Shown piece by piece: positions 23,079 through 33,529 of a DNA stretch of 64,000 nt (its first letter is position 1; each line of letters opens with the position of its first letter). Under the pieces are notes generated by a model. That model ran no database searches. It worked only from the letters and a program-made list of their open reading frames with translations, and was not told the origin of the DNA. The stretch comes from Polytrichum commune. Taxonomy: Eukaryota > Streptophyta > Polytrichopsida > Polytrichales > Polytrichaceae. The position numbers and the translations under genes were made by a program. Location of the stretch: the NCBI GenBank assembly GCA_950295325.1, contig OX485809.1:17424001-17488000 (forward strand), read 5' to 3'.

Positions 23079-23331
23079 TTACTGATCTTTGGCGGCAACG
23101 TCGCGCCTGTGGAGCCCTGAGCGGCCATGCGAGGGTTTTGGTAGAATCCAAGTGGCAAGAGCTTGCAGAAAGTGGAAGAGGCCGGCCTGCGCGGTCCCCA
23201 GAAGAAAGCGGAGCGGGTAGGAGTTGTAGATTTGACCGATGATGGGGATTTGTTGCATTATGGGAGAGCGCTCAAAGTAGTCCCGCTGCACTTTCACCTT
23301 CTTCACAACCTTGTCATGCTGCCACGGAAAA

Positions 23332-23388
<57 letters not shown>

Positions 23389-24514
23389 CACATAGCCATG
23401 TTAGGTTTATAGGTAAGAATGCGCGCTTGTTGTGGAGCAAAACGTGAATGGAGAGCCTCTTCGCAGGCATGCTACTGCCCCCGTTTGAGTTGGGCTTGTG
23501 TTAGGTAGCTAGCGAAATGTGGATCCGACCGTGTTCGTCTCATGGTTCAAAGTGTTTGTGTGTGAGACAAAATGATTTGTTTTCTAGGATAGATGCTATT
23601 TTGCACATATTAGTATGCACAACAATATAGCAAAAAGCGTTGACATTAACAACTGTCACCAACGACATCGACATTTAGAGTTCTTTGAACACAACTTGAG
23701 ACATGAATAGAATCAATGTGTAGGATGTACATGGTTGGCCACTCGTCTAACAAGCGAGCATTTGACTCATAACCTCTGGTTTTGTCCATGAACAACTTGA
23801 CAAGGTGGATGTGTCGCTGCTTCTAAGTATTGGAACTCGTCATCCAATCTCTTCTTGCCAGTTATGTAATTCTTGTGAGCCTTCACCTCCAGCCACAAAA
23901 GAATCCATAGAAGAGACTTCGACCGTCTGTGAATGATGGAAGTTTGGTTAACTGAGAATTTGGGTACGAGGAGGAAGACGGTTCCACCACGTACACCTCA
24001 GAGAGTCGCCCTTCTCTCTGTTTCGGGTCCTGGAGGCTTTCTATGATTTTGGATATCCTCTCTGTTTCAGGTCCTAGTGGCCTTGGACATTTTCTGACGA
24101 TGAAAGAAGACATGTCATTTGTCTCTTTGAGGAAAAAAAATCGGTAAGAGGAGGAAGATGGGCTTTAATTACCTCGACAACGTCTTCGAGCTCCAGCCAA
24201 ACTGACAGTTGCAAGGGCGTCCTTTGAAAGAATGTGAACATCGGCCGGAGGAACACTGTAATCCGAATCGCGACGGTGTTCTTCACCTCATCGTACGCGA
24301 GAGCATGAATCACGACCCCACTGTAATTCCCAAGTAGCTTTCCCATATGGTAGAGTGCGATTAACGTGGACAAGCCCCTCGAATTCACATAGAAATGGTA
24401 GAATTCCACATCCTCGGTGAAATACCTCCGGAGAGTCTCTTCCTGTTGGCGTAGCGTCGGGTTGTCCAACAATGTGTGGAGGAGCCCCTCCACATCCCTC
24501 GCGGGATCCTCCAT
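23079..24514 (-). CDS. NTF2-like (SigF-like) domain protein, paralogue A
   Basis: Two coding exons on the minus strand, 24514-24173 and 23318-23079, joined in phase 0 across an 854-bp GT-AG intron, give 193 residues starting MEDPARDVEG. The start is the ATG shared with the paralogue at 36199. Residues about 20-110 follow the SigF-like NTF2 fold pattern: RRYFTEDVEFYHFYVN, then ALYHMGKLLGNYSGV, then NTVAIRITVFLRP. Exon 2 supplies the last strands (VQRDYFERSP) and a hydrophobic C-terminal helix (LHFLQ-like, ALATWIL) that could associate with membrane. No catalytic activity is established for this family. The paralogue has the same intron position and phase. The intron's acceptor tract is a CT microsatellite. 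Confidence 0.8.
23335..23386. repeat. (GA/CT)26 microsatellite inside the intron
   Basis: Twenty-six GA units on the + strand. On the coding (minus) strand they are CT and end about 17 bases before the AG acceptor of paralogue A, so they occupy the polypyrimidine-tract position. Confidence 0.9.
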
Positions 24515-24530
24515 CTCCCCTGCAACCAAA

Positions 24531-25711
24531 AAGAGAAAGATGCTTCACACTTGGGCATAGACTGAGCTCATATGTAACCCCGACACACAAGATTACGAAG
24601 CTAGACTACAGATTTTGTGGCAAATGCTACTGCCTCCATCGGAGGTGGTCTCTTAATTTGATGATGCAGCCCCAACAAATCGTTTTCACAAAGCTCAATC
24701 CCCATGTGATGCTATTGCAGCTCAAGGTCTGAACTCGAACTCGTCCGGTATGTTGCAAATCCTTGACCGCATCAGATTTTTTTAACGCATGGACCCTGGT
24801 CAATGCTCACATAAATGGAGTGGATGTATCATGGGACATGTAGCACAATCGTGTGTTTTCAACATGTCGTGGAAAAGTGATGTTTTTATTTAAAAAAAAT
24901 TCAACCTTACCTATATTTTAAGAACGGCTATTGTATCAAGTTTGTAATAAGCCTCAGAGGAAGTGGAGGCGCATGTTGGCTTCGTGGCATCAATGTGAAC
25001 CTCATCCAACGTGTATCTAGTAAACGCACACTCTCCTTTGTGGTTTGAGGGACGACTCATTCTGACTCAGTTTCACTCTACTAATTTCGGGTCTTTGATA
25101 CCATTTTCAGAGTTGGATGAATCTAAACAAGAGTTCCTTACATTATGGAATAGGTTGATGTATTTTTGAATGTTATTTCTTGGATAAACATGATCGCTGG
25201 AATTTAAGCGATGAAAGGTGCATTAGAGAATCAAAAACACATAGTCAACTGTATTTGGAACCCGTAGGTAGTCTGGCTCTTCACACTTACCAAAGCTTAC
25301 TTGAACATAATGTATATGAAGGCAAAGAGAAGAGTCAATGAATGCATAAGGTAGGAATGGAGGGGAGAAAGAGGAGGAAAATACAAGGAAGGAGGAGTTG
25401 AGGAAGGATGGGAGGCATGCGAGGTGGATTTAACTTGCTTTTGTTGGGACTAACTTGTATGTAGTCATCTTTCTAATGATGTAGCACACCTATAAATTAG
25501 TTGTTCTTTAAACATTTATAAAACATCGTTGACGAGGGTCCACTATTGGTAACCAATTGTGAATACTAAAGAGAAGTGAAATGAGCGTCAAGTTGTTAGC
25601 TTCACATGAGTTATGGAAGTGCATAACCTATCACAATCACTACAATTCGTAAGCCAATACACCATCTTTCAAAGTTCACATGTTTAGTTTAGGTGGTTGC
25701 ACATATGCAGA
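24531..25711. other. 5' flank of paralogue A; no further gene
   Basis: The first few hundred bases should contain the promoter and leader of the minus-strand gene. I see no clear TATA box to fix a start. The rest is featureless. Confidence 0.4.
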
Positions 25712-26093
25712 CTACACTGGTTATTTCGATTAGTGTTTGTGGTACTCATTTCCAAAACACACACATTTTTGTCAAGTCTCAAAATTAGTCAAGGCTGAAC
25801 TTTATATCGAGTGATACTAAATTCATGAATACATGCTCTTTTATAATACGTTTTGAGAAAATTAGTGTGTGCTCTAAGGTGTTTGTTGAGTGCTATTTAA
25901 ATTCAAATGCAAAAGTGAATAGTGCCAAGACGAAAAGTGCCGGTACTTTCCGTGAATAATGTTGGGATGAACAATGCTCCATAGATCTTTTGGTGGCACT
26001 AATTTCACAACATAAAGAAATTTGGTATCACCTTCACAAATTTTCCACACTCACTACTAGCCCTCCCTCACTAATCGGGATGATTGGTGTAGT
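25712..26093. mobile_element. CTACATTGATTATCCC-family MITE, copy 1
   Basis: About 380 bp with ends ctacactggttatttcgatta and the complement of a similar word (ctaatcgggatgattggtgtag). The interior (gtgatactaaattcatgaat, acatgctc, gttttgagaaaat, tgttgggatgaacaatgct) matches 28005-28412 and 63140-63523. Confidence 0.68.
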
Positions 26094-26907
26094 TTGAGGT
26101 GCAATTTCTAAACATATGTTACTAGGTTTATGAAATAAACTTATTTGAGCTTGTAAATGAGGAACTTGAGAGTTGAGATGCACTGACTATGGTAAATATT
26201 GTGGGCATATGTATAGTGTGACCTAGCCTTTGCATCCCTATAGTGTGGCCCACAGTACACACAATCAAGCATGGCAATAATGTGCAACTCGAGTTACACT
26301 CACTATGTTCTTATTTTTCTTCTTCTAGATGTGAGTAAATTGTTGATTTATAGCAATTGAAGGTCCAAATTCAAAGGGGAAAACCTTTCTAAGTCATTGA
26401 ATCAAGGGACGAAAGACCAATAATTGACATGGAGGCGATCCTGAAAGGTATATGCAACTGATCTTTGAATGGTCATTTCGTTCAAAAGGCTGGGAGTGCG
26501 GATGGGATTTTGATGATTATAGAAAGACCATAAAACGTTCTACAAGACAATTTGTTTGTATGTGGAAAATGATCAAAATTTCAAGGAGGTATCATCATTT
26601 CCTTCCTTGACCTCCAATATTAAACAATGTAGGTTGGTAAATAGTGTGCATCCACGGTAATATCCTCAATGCTTTTAGTGTGAGTATCTTATCGTTAATG
26701 TGGCCCACAATATTTCCCATGATGTAGTTCATTTTAAGAATGTTGGCCAAAGACATGACAAATTGGCCTTATTTCAAATATATCAATTTCAAACTTGAAT
26801 ATATGTACCTGCAGGTTAAAAACCATTGTAGGTCGCTCACCATTATAGGTGCGATTCGTGTAACTTGATGTGAAAACACTTAAAGATTTCACAAGAATCA
26901 ATATCAT
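26094..26907. other. No gene recognised
   Basis: AT-rich DNA without recognisable coding or repeat structure. Confidence 0.4.
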
Positions 26908-26922
26908 GAAAGAGGAGAGAGC

Positions 26923-27070
26923 ATGGTCCAAGATGACCTTAAACTACCAGATGATAGTGGAAAGGTACCCAGACCGAACGGGGTTCAATTCCCAACCGTG
27001 AAATTGTATCTCTACTTGACGGAAAACTTGTTAGGTGGTCAAGCGCCTCTTGTGTTCCAAAAGAAAAAAA
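26923..27070 (+). mobile_element. tRNA-like SINE with A-rich tail and 15-bp target duplication
   Basis: A B-box-like word ggggttcaattccc lies at 26979-26992, preceded at the expected distance by a weak A-box-like word in 'atggtccaagatga'. The body ends in an A-rich tail (27058-27070). Flanks 26908-26922 and 27071-27085 are direct repeats of gaaagaggagaRagc, 14 of 15 matching. This is the standard anatomy of a SINE mobilised by LINE machinery. An older relative is at about 28715-28845. Confidence 0.72.
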
Positions 27071-27165
27071 GAAAGAGGAGAAAGCAACTGAGAAAAGTAT
27101 TGTGGTTGTGTTCTACTTCTCTTGCAATGACTATAATAAAATAAACAAATATAGTAGAACTACTA

Positions 27166-27559
27166 CACTAAATAGTGTATTTGGTGTCATATGGTATTTT
27201 ACGTCACTTGCAGTAACTTTTGTAGTGACACTTTGCATGAATGAGTTTGCAAATATTGCCATCCCAACTTACTTTCAGTTCATTTTAATGCCAATTACTG
27301 AAAGAAACGTTCGGTATAGTATGCATCTTAAGGTTTTTGTAATGTGATATTCTCATGAATGGTTGAAATTTGGATGAAAATTCACTTAGTGAGTGATATT
27401 TATTGCAACATTGTAGATTTGTATTGCCCAGATTTTTTTACAAGGAATGACAAATAATGTTAGGTTTACATTTAGTGTTGGTAACACGACACATGCAGAT
27501 TACAATTAGTATTGAGCAAGTCAATTAGACTTGGTTGACACTAAACACAATATTTAGTG
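27166..27559. mobile_element. CACTAAATAT-terminus MITE, 390-bp form
   Basis: Starts cactaaatagtgtatttgg, ends aatatttagtg, with TA on both sides. Internal sequence is the inverted counterpart of 16404-16775. Confidence 0.7.
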
Positions 27560-28004
27560 TAGTTGTGTGTGCCCAAGCACTTTTTAGAAATTTTTTGGTA
27601 TTCATAGTATTCATCTTCCGTAACACACACATGAATAATCTCGTCGTTTGATCTTCATGCTTTAATTTGATTTTTAGCATGTTAATGATACATAAACCTT
27701 GGTAAAAATGCAATTGACAATACTTGATGAGGTCATCAAGGAGGTTGGAAGGAGGAAACCACAAGATTTTCATTTTTAAATAGGTTTTTTTAAATAATAA
27801 AAATTACAATCACACTCCACGATTCCAAGTAATTGCATCGACGATGAAATTGGAATGCGATGATTTTTCAGGAAGGATTCAAGAAGAGACATAAGGCAAT
27901 GGGAATCTAGAACAATTGTAGTCCCAATATGGATACATGAGAGCGGGACATGTATGCCCGAATGACAATTAGCCATTATGTATGCATAGAAAGAAAAAAA
28001 TCCG

Positions 28005-28412
28005 CTACATTGATTATCCCAATTAGTGTGCGTGGTACTAGTTTCCATAGCAATGCATTGTTTTGCCAAGTTTAGTGAGGGTTGACATTTTTACCAAGTG
28101 ATACTAAATTCATGAATATATGCTCATTTACCATAGGTTTTGAGAAAATCAATGCATGTCTTACAATGCTCGTAGAGTAATAACAATTTTTTTTTAATGC
28201 AAACACATGCTTGTTAGTGAATAATGCCAGGATGAATAGTGAATATTGTTGCTCTAAATAATATTTTTAGTGAATAGTGTTGGGATGAACAATGCTTCCA
28301 AGTTCTTTTCGTGACACTAATTTCAAAGCGTAAAGAAATTTAGTATCCCCTTCACTAATTTTTCATATGTGCTATTAGCCCTCCCTCACTAATTGGGATA
28401 ATCGGTGTAATT
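28005..28412. mobile_element. CTACATTGATTATCCC-family MITE, copy 2
   Basis: Left end ctacattgattatcccaatt and right end cactaattgggataatcggt are complementary over about 24 bp. Length about 408 bp. Bases 27560-28004 hold nothing else recognisable. Confidence 0.75.
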
Positions 28413-28714
28413 AGCAATAACACATGTGTGTTAAGTAGGTGTAGAAAGATGTGAGAGGTCATTATTTCATATTGAAAGAGCAATCATTTTTGTGAATGCT
28501 TAGAATGGATATGAGGGATTGGACTTGAAAGGTATATAAGTATAACCCACCTATGTCACTTTTTTTGTTTTCTTCATCATAGAGCGACCCGGTGGCCCTA
28601 TGAGAAGAAGGAATTGAGAAAAGTAAGAGAGTCAAAGTCACATGCACGTGAGCAAAGGTTATCTTCTCATCATGGAATTCTCTTAGGGAGGTGTAAGGTA
28701 CGTGGGTGTTATTA

Positions 28715-28845
28715 GGTTTGTTTATGAGATGACCCTAAACTACTGGATGATAGTTGAGAGGTACCCAAATTTGAACGGAGGAGTTGCTGGTGTAATTCAT
28801 GGCTGTGAAATCTTCTCTCTACTTGACATAAAAAACCAAGAGTCC
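28715..28845 (+). repeat. Degraded SINE relative
   Basis: Shares 'gatgaccctaaactac', 'gatgatagt', 'gaggtaccca' and 'tctctacttgac' in order with the SINE at 26923. The B-box is disrupted by a short insertion and I see no target duplication. Confidence 0.5.
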
Positions 28846-29520
28846 ATCCACCGCAACGTAGGCAATAAACCCCATTCTGCACCAAGGGGATCCTTGAGCA
28901 GGGTAGGGCCAACGGACTCAAATTCACATCGGATTGCCTAACGTTGTATCATGTTCTCCAACTACTTAATATACCAATTAGATTTATACAACAAAACTCA
29001 TGTTGCATTAGTAAGTCTATGATGAATTATATGCAAAAACACCAAATTGAACATTGGACTTCCCTTGGTTTAGTTGTGGTTTTCAGAAATGTATGTTTGT
29101 TTGATTTCTTAACTAGACACATACGTCCTCCCAATTGTGTTCACTATTGAGTGTAGAGTAGTTAATTATATTTCAAGATGTAGTCCAATCTCTTTTAAAC
29201 AAGTGTGTTTTTGATGATTGCTCTTTGATCCTCATCGAACCACACACCAATCAAATCTAGGGGTCTGGTTAAAAAAACAAGCCACATAAGACCCATCTAC
29301 CTTATGTGTGGTTGAGCAATTCCGCATCCTCCATCAACGTTCTTTGTTATGAAGACCTTAGAATGAATGAAACAAAATGAAATTGATTTGAAAGTCCGGG
29401 AAGCTGTAAAGGCTAATGGGACTGAAAGTACATAAGGATGGTTTCAAACCAATTAATTCTCGAGAGTGGCGAAGTGTGGTGGCCTCCGTGAGATAGAGCT
29501 AGGCTAATGTTAACTTGTTG
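28846..29520. other. No gene recognised
   Basis: No domain-bearing frame or repeat terminus seen. Confidence 0.4.
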
Positions 29521-29559
29521 GTCTAATTGAAAGAAAGACTTGATGCTCCTTGGAACTTA

Positions 29560-29920
29560 GTTCTCAAGTAGAGAGGGAAACTTATCTCTAATGGGGTTGT
29601 ATAGGGGACATTCCAACACATAATGTGCCTCATTTTCAACTGCATAATAGGAGCAAAAGCGGCATAGTCTAGTATCTCTAGCGATAAGGATAATCGTCCA
29701 TTATCCAGTTTCAATGGCAAGTTTATGGTTCGAGGTGCAGCAGGCAACAATGATCTTGTGTTATGATGGAGTCAATGGTTCCTTCAGGTACAATTCACAT
29801 TTGTATTCAAAAAATTCCTTGAGGTGGAGGGTAATCTAGCTTCTTCCCAAAGGGATGGAAAGAGCTCCACTCTTTAGCAAGAAAAGCCTCCTTGATGTCA
29901 ACACATGCTATTATTAACAT
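29560..29920 (-). pseudogene. C-terminal end of a second LINE type (CCHC region)
   Basis: In one minus-strand frame the stretch reads AFLAKEWSSFHPFGKKL upstream and then TRLCRFCSYYAVENEAHYVL, ECPLYNPIRDKFPSLLEN near 29572-29685. The C-x2-C-x8-H-x4-C knuckle followed by ECPLYN-x-IR-x-KF is typical of LINE C-termini. Small frameshifts occur between the blocks. It probably belongs with the RT piece at 33530-34081, from which it is separated by the Ty3/gypsy and R2-like insertions. Confidence 0.7.
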
Positions 29921-29971
29921 GATTTGGTTGTCATGGATTTTCTAATGAAATAAACCCCATGATGTCTTCCA

Positions 29972-30269
29972 CATGATTGTCGATTTATACTGATGTGCTG
30001 AAAACGACATTCACCACTCCATTTGGCACTTTTGCATGGTTGTGCATGCCGTTTGGCTTTCACAATTCCAAAGGGTGCATAATGTAATCTTTGCACCTTA
30101 TCTCGGTAAATTCATACATGCTTACCTTGACGATGTCTGCATATATGGCGCTCGAGATTCACATTTGGGACGATTACGAGCAATATTTGAGAGGCTGTCA
30201 AAATTTTGAGGGAAGAATGTCCCTTGAAAAATGTAATTTTGGCTTTGAAAAGGCTACTTTGCTTGGGCA
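29972..30269 (+). pseudogene. Ty3/gypsy reverse transcriptase, left part
   Basis: Reads TDVLKTTFTTPFGTFAWLCM then PFGFHN, then after a frameshift HAYLDDVCIYGARDSHLGRL with the catalytic YLDD at 30123-30134, then ERLSKF and a KCNFGFEKATLLG stretch. These are the classic palm motifs of Ty3/gypsy polymerase. It stops mid-motif (LG|H) where the LINE copy 2 begins and resumes at 32888. Confidence 0.88.
30261..30269. repeat. Left target-site duplication (gcttgggca)
   Basis: Identical to 32888-32896. It is part of the host Ty3/gypsy coding sequence, duplicated at LINE insertion. Confidence 0.88.
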
Positions 30270-30499
30270 GAAGAAGAAGAAGAACTCCGGTTTCTCTAGG
30301 GAGGGGCCGGAGTGAATAAAGTGTATGTTCGTAGGGCATCCTTGGCCATACCCAGGGTAATGGTTTTGGATGTAATACTACTTCACCCTTTGCAGGGAGT
30401 AGACACTATTTGAGTAACTAGTGGTTCTTTACCGGTTTAGCCGGTAATCAAGGACTAGGGGGGGGGGGGGGGGTGAGTGTGTTGGGTGTAGGATGTATT

Positions 30500-31324
30500 T
30501 TATATATTGTGTTGAAGGTCGGTGATGGATTGTTTATTTTCTATCCTCCTTTTATGGATTAGTATTGAATGTGCATATTGTGTGGCTATTATGTTAATTT
30601 GTCTAAATGTGTTCCTGATTTGTGAAGTAGGAAGTTTAAGTTTTGTCTCTAGTTCTGCCATTGAGGGAATATATGTTGTGGCTCTGGCACCTGATGCTAG
30701 TACTATCAGCGGGGCTACGTTCCATCCTTTTTCTTTGATGTTGTTGATGAGCGGTTGATATTTGGTGATTTTTCTTTCTAGTGATTTTGTGGAGAACCTA
30801 TCGTTGCAGTACGTGAATTCTATGAATTGGACTGTAAGTTCCGGTGTAGGTGCGTCTAGTGGTGGGGATTTATATGGGTGTCCTAGTATACATAATATGT
30901 CGGGTTTGAGCCTAGCATTGCAGTGACATCTTTGGGTGCTACATGTGCATGGAAGTAACCATGATGGTACTGTGTTTTCTTGGGGGAGCTCATTATATGT
31001 ACTTGCATTCATAAGCGTGTAGTATCTTGTTCTTTTGTTTGAGATGAGAAGTTTGCGTATTTCCCATACGGCTTTGTTATGTCTTTTTGTTATTAGTGCG
31101 TGTATGTGTTGTTGTTGACATTTGAGGAGTACATGTAACCATGTGTCTGCTTCTTGTGAGTTGCATATGGGGCACGTATGTGAGGGGTATGCATTTCTTC
31201 CGAAGAAGAGTTGTTTTCTAGCATGTCCCATGTATTGTCCGGTTCTGAATTTTACTAGGCATGTTTTTTTGTCTATCTGTGATAATTGGGTTGTTCCAAA
31301 AATCGTTTGATAGTGTTTTGTCAA
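30500..31324 (-). CDS. CCHC knuckle and restriction-like endonuclease of LINE copy 2
   Basis: A 274-residue uninterrupted frame. Residues about 50-68 form C-x2-C-x9-H-x4-C (CPICNSQEADTWLHVLLKC). Then come KRHNKAVWEIRKLL, a Cys/His cluster CTCSTQRCHC, the KPDI motif near residue 138, VQFIEFTYCNDRF, and ERKITKYQPLI. This is the arrangement of the R2-type restriction-like endonuclease, with Glu at the second acidic site. It would cleave target DNA to prime reverse transcription. The domain itself has no break. The upstream junction to RNase H is crossed by a stop at 31452, so it is not part of an intact polyprotein. Confidence 0.8.
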   Translation of the reverse strand: MTKHYQTIFGTTQLSQIDKKTCLVKFRTGQYMGHARKQLFFGRNAYPSHTCPICNSQEADTWLHVLLKCQQQHIHALITKRHNKAVWEIRKLLISNKRTRYYTLMNASTYNELPQENTVPSWLLPCTCSTQRCHCNARLKPDILCILGHPYKSPPLDAPTPELTVQFIEFTYCNDRFSTKSLERKITKYQPLINNIKEKGWNVAPLIVLASGARATTYIPSMAELETKLKLPTSQIRNTFRQINIIATQYAHSILIHKRRIENKQSITDLQHNI

Positions 31325-31451
31325 TATCTTTGTTGTCGAGTCACTTGTGTAGTTGATGTGTTTGGGTTGCTATAATGGATAGGTTATGTTTTTTGTCATG
31401 TTTAGCGATGTATTTACCAAGGTGTCGGATGGGGCCTTTATATGATGTTTC

Positions 31452-31964
31452 TTACATTGAGTGCCACCAATCTTTCTGTAGGTAGTATGGCGTGGGGTGT
31501 GCATGTTCATATGTGGTTATGGCATCTCTATGTTCGAGTTCACATCCATTTTTGGCTAATTTGTCCGCTTGTTCGTTACCACTAATGTTTGTGTGAGCTT
31601 TGACTTTATGGAGTGTGGTGGTTTGTGTGCGGGATTGCAACATCTCAATTATAGATTCGAGTATCTTTTTGTCTGGGTGGCTATTATGTAGGGTTGGGTG
31701 TTTTGTTTGTGTGTTTAGTAGGTATAGCACGTTAAGACAATCTGTGAAGATGTGTGCCGGTTTGTTTTGATATGTAGTAGTGAGGAGGCGGAGGGTATGG
31801 TGTATAGCCATTAGTTCAGCTCTTAGTATATTTTGGAGTCCGGGTAGTCTTTCTGCAATTTGGAGGTTTTTAAAAGGCTTATATATGCCATATCCTGTTT
31901 TTTCTTGTTTCCAATGTCCTTGGGTTATTTCTTTGGGTGGGATGAATGATCCGTCTGTGTAATA
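31452..31964 (-). CDS. RNase H domain of LINE copy 2 (intact domain)
   Basis: An open frame from YYTDGSF (31964-31944) through LRAELMAIHH, FTDCLNVLYLL and NISGNEQADKLAKNG to a stop at 31452. All four acidic catalytic positions (D, E, D, D) of RNase HI are present. Residues downstream (HAHPTPYYLQKD) match copy 1. It is broken from the preceding domain by a frameshift near 32180 and from the endonuclease by the stop at its end. Confidence 0.85.
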   Translation of the reverse strand, partial: YYTDGSFIPPKEITQGHWKQEKTGYGIYKPFKNLQIAERLPGLQNILRAELMAIHHTLRLLTTTYQNKPAHIFTDCLNVLYLLNTQTKHPTLHNSHPDKKILESIIEMLQSRTQTTTLHKVKAHTNISGNEQADKLAKNGCELEHRDAITTYEHAHPTPYYLQKDWWHSM

Positions 31965-32124
31965 GCAGAACTGTGGTTGATATTTGAGGGGGAGGCATAT
32001 GTCTTGGTTTGTGATTATGGGGACATTAGTAACTTGGGTCGTAGGTGGAGGAGGCTATGTGAGTTGGGACCATTTCTTGCTACGGTTTACTAGGGTGTTT
32101 ATTGGTGTGGGTGGTGCCGTTGTG

Positions 32125-32887
32125 TTAAATATAGTGGGTATTGCCAATAAAGCCCATTTGGTGTGCATAATTTCTCGGGCCAAGTGATGTGGTTTTGTGG
32201 TGTATGCATAGTATGCGGATGTCATGGCTTTCTGTGCGGGGTTCAATTCGTAGTTCTGGTGGCATTGTGGGTTCATCGTATATAATGGTGTCCGCTTTAA
32301 AGTGTGTGATGACGTGTGAATCTGGAAAAGGGCCTACATGGGGTTGAAGGTTGTGGTACCAATTTGGGTCGGTTGTTATGAGTATTGTAATTGTATCTGG
32401 GTTATTTTGGGCTGCAAGTCTTGCCCAATGTAGGGCTTGTTGTGTGTCCTCTTCTGTGTGTGGGTGGGCATACCCGTTCCCTATCCATTTATGTTGGAAT
32501 GCAATTCCTATTGATCCGAATACTTTGTCTCGGGTAAATGGGGAGGAGAATTGTCTTAGCGTGGTAGGGCATGTTACTGGTGATGAAAAGTAGGAGTGGG
32601 TGATGTGGAAGGAGTTGATGATGTTTTCAATGATGGCATTTGGGAGGGTGTATTGTGCGAGTTTGAGGGGGTCATTTTTGGGCATTCTATATTTGTACCT
32701 TTGGTACAACCATGCCACTTTTTCAAATGTTTGTATGGGGGGTTCTAAATTATGTATTTTGGTTATTGCGTCTTGGTATTGTTCCCATAACCATTGTAGT
32801 CTTTGTTCCAGGATGGTAACTAGGTGGCGGCCATCGTTGTCGTAAATATGTGATGCGCCATGTTGGCTTTGAATGGTATGTTGAATG
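32125..32887 (-). CDS. PCIF1-like methyltransferase-fold candidate domain, LINE copy 2 (5'-truncated)
   Basis: Starts inside the domain at the truncation point, with an aspartate-rich HIYDNDGRHLVTI segment, and runs to a stop at 32125 that follows a frameshift near 32180. The core is FTRDKVFGSIGIAF, GNGYAHPH, HWARLAAQNNP, TITILITTDPNWYHN, GPFPDSHVITHF, then DEPTMPPELR and ILCIHHK. These blocks match copy 1 at 3725-4702. The tail past the frameshift (KWSQLT near 32055) also matches copy 1. Confidence 0.6.
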
Positions 32888-33070
32888 GCTTGGGCATGTG
32901 GTGTTTTAAGGTGGAATCAAGGTTGATGCAAAGAAGGTCCACCAAATTAAGGCAATGAAGCCCCTTGCCAATTTTGAAGAAGTTGATATGGGGCATGGCC
33001 ATTTACTAGAATAGGTTTATTGAGAATTTGTTGGATCATGGCCGGCTCACTAAGTGCAATAATACTAACG
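32888..33070 (+). pseudogene. Ty3/gypsy reverse transcriptase, right part
   Basis: Continues the motif interrupted at 30269: LGHVVF, GGIKVDAKKVHQIKAMKPLA, NFEEV, as expected after the gypsy LGH. It decays into stops after about 33000. Sequence 33071-33500 shows no further clear motif. Confidence 0.85.
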
Positions 33071-33529
33071 ACTTTACAAAAATTCAAAAACCCTTCACTA
33101 TCATCCTCAACTCTTGACCGTTCCATAGAGATCATTTACATACTTGGGCCAATATTGAACAAAACATCATTCTCATAATCTCCTCACTAACTTTACTTCA
33201 CTAAACATAGTCCACACTACATCATGTTCGCGTCTCTCACTCAACTCTCACTTGCCCAATGAACTCACTCTCTCCCCCTTTGTTCATCTCGCTTCCAAGA
33301 ATTAGCTCACGTGCATGAAGTTGAAGAGCAAGGAGCGTTTCAAGACAACTACTCATTAACCTAACCACCAATGAACCATTGTTTGATCATGCGTATAGCA
33401 TGGGCATTTCATCATGCCTTTGTGGGACTCAATCGATCTACTAGTAATCTACTACCTGTTCAATTTTCATGCATGATAGTACCAAGTGTTAAATCCCTAT
33501 TCGGCCAGGTGTTGGGATAGTGAGGTTGC

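Larger units (their letters stand above)
30270..32887 (-). mobile_element. R2-like/RNase H LINE, copy 2, 5'-truncated, inserted in Ty3/gypsy RT
   Basis: The 3' end, reading on the minus strand, finishes with a (TTC)n run against 30270. The 5' end is truncated within the methyltransferase-like domain at 32887. The 9-bp word gcttgggca flanks it at 30261-30269 and 32888-32896 and encodes the LG of the interrupted gypsy LGH motif, so both ends are known exactly. It is better preserved than copy 1, with long frames covering most domains, though it has at least two frameshifts/stops. A 16-base poly(G) tract on the + strand (30458-30473) lies in its 3' UTR. Confidence 0.9.

Noticed and set aside
26923-27000. 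A functional tRNA gene
   Set aside because: The B-box-like word is present but I could not fold a cloverleaf, and the target duplications and A-rich tail make it a SINE.
31780-32845. Several + strand frames of 60-81 codons
   Set aside because: Antisense to LINE copy 2, which has domain support on the minus strand.
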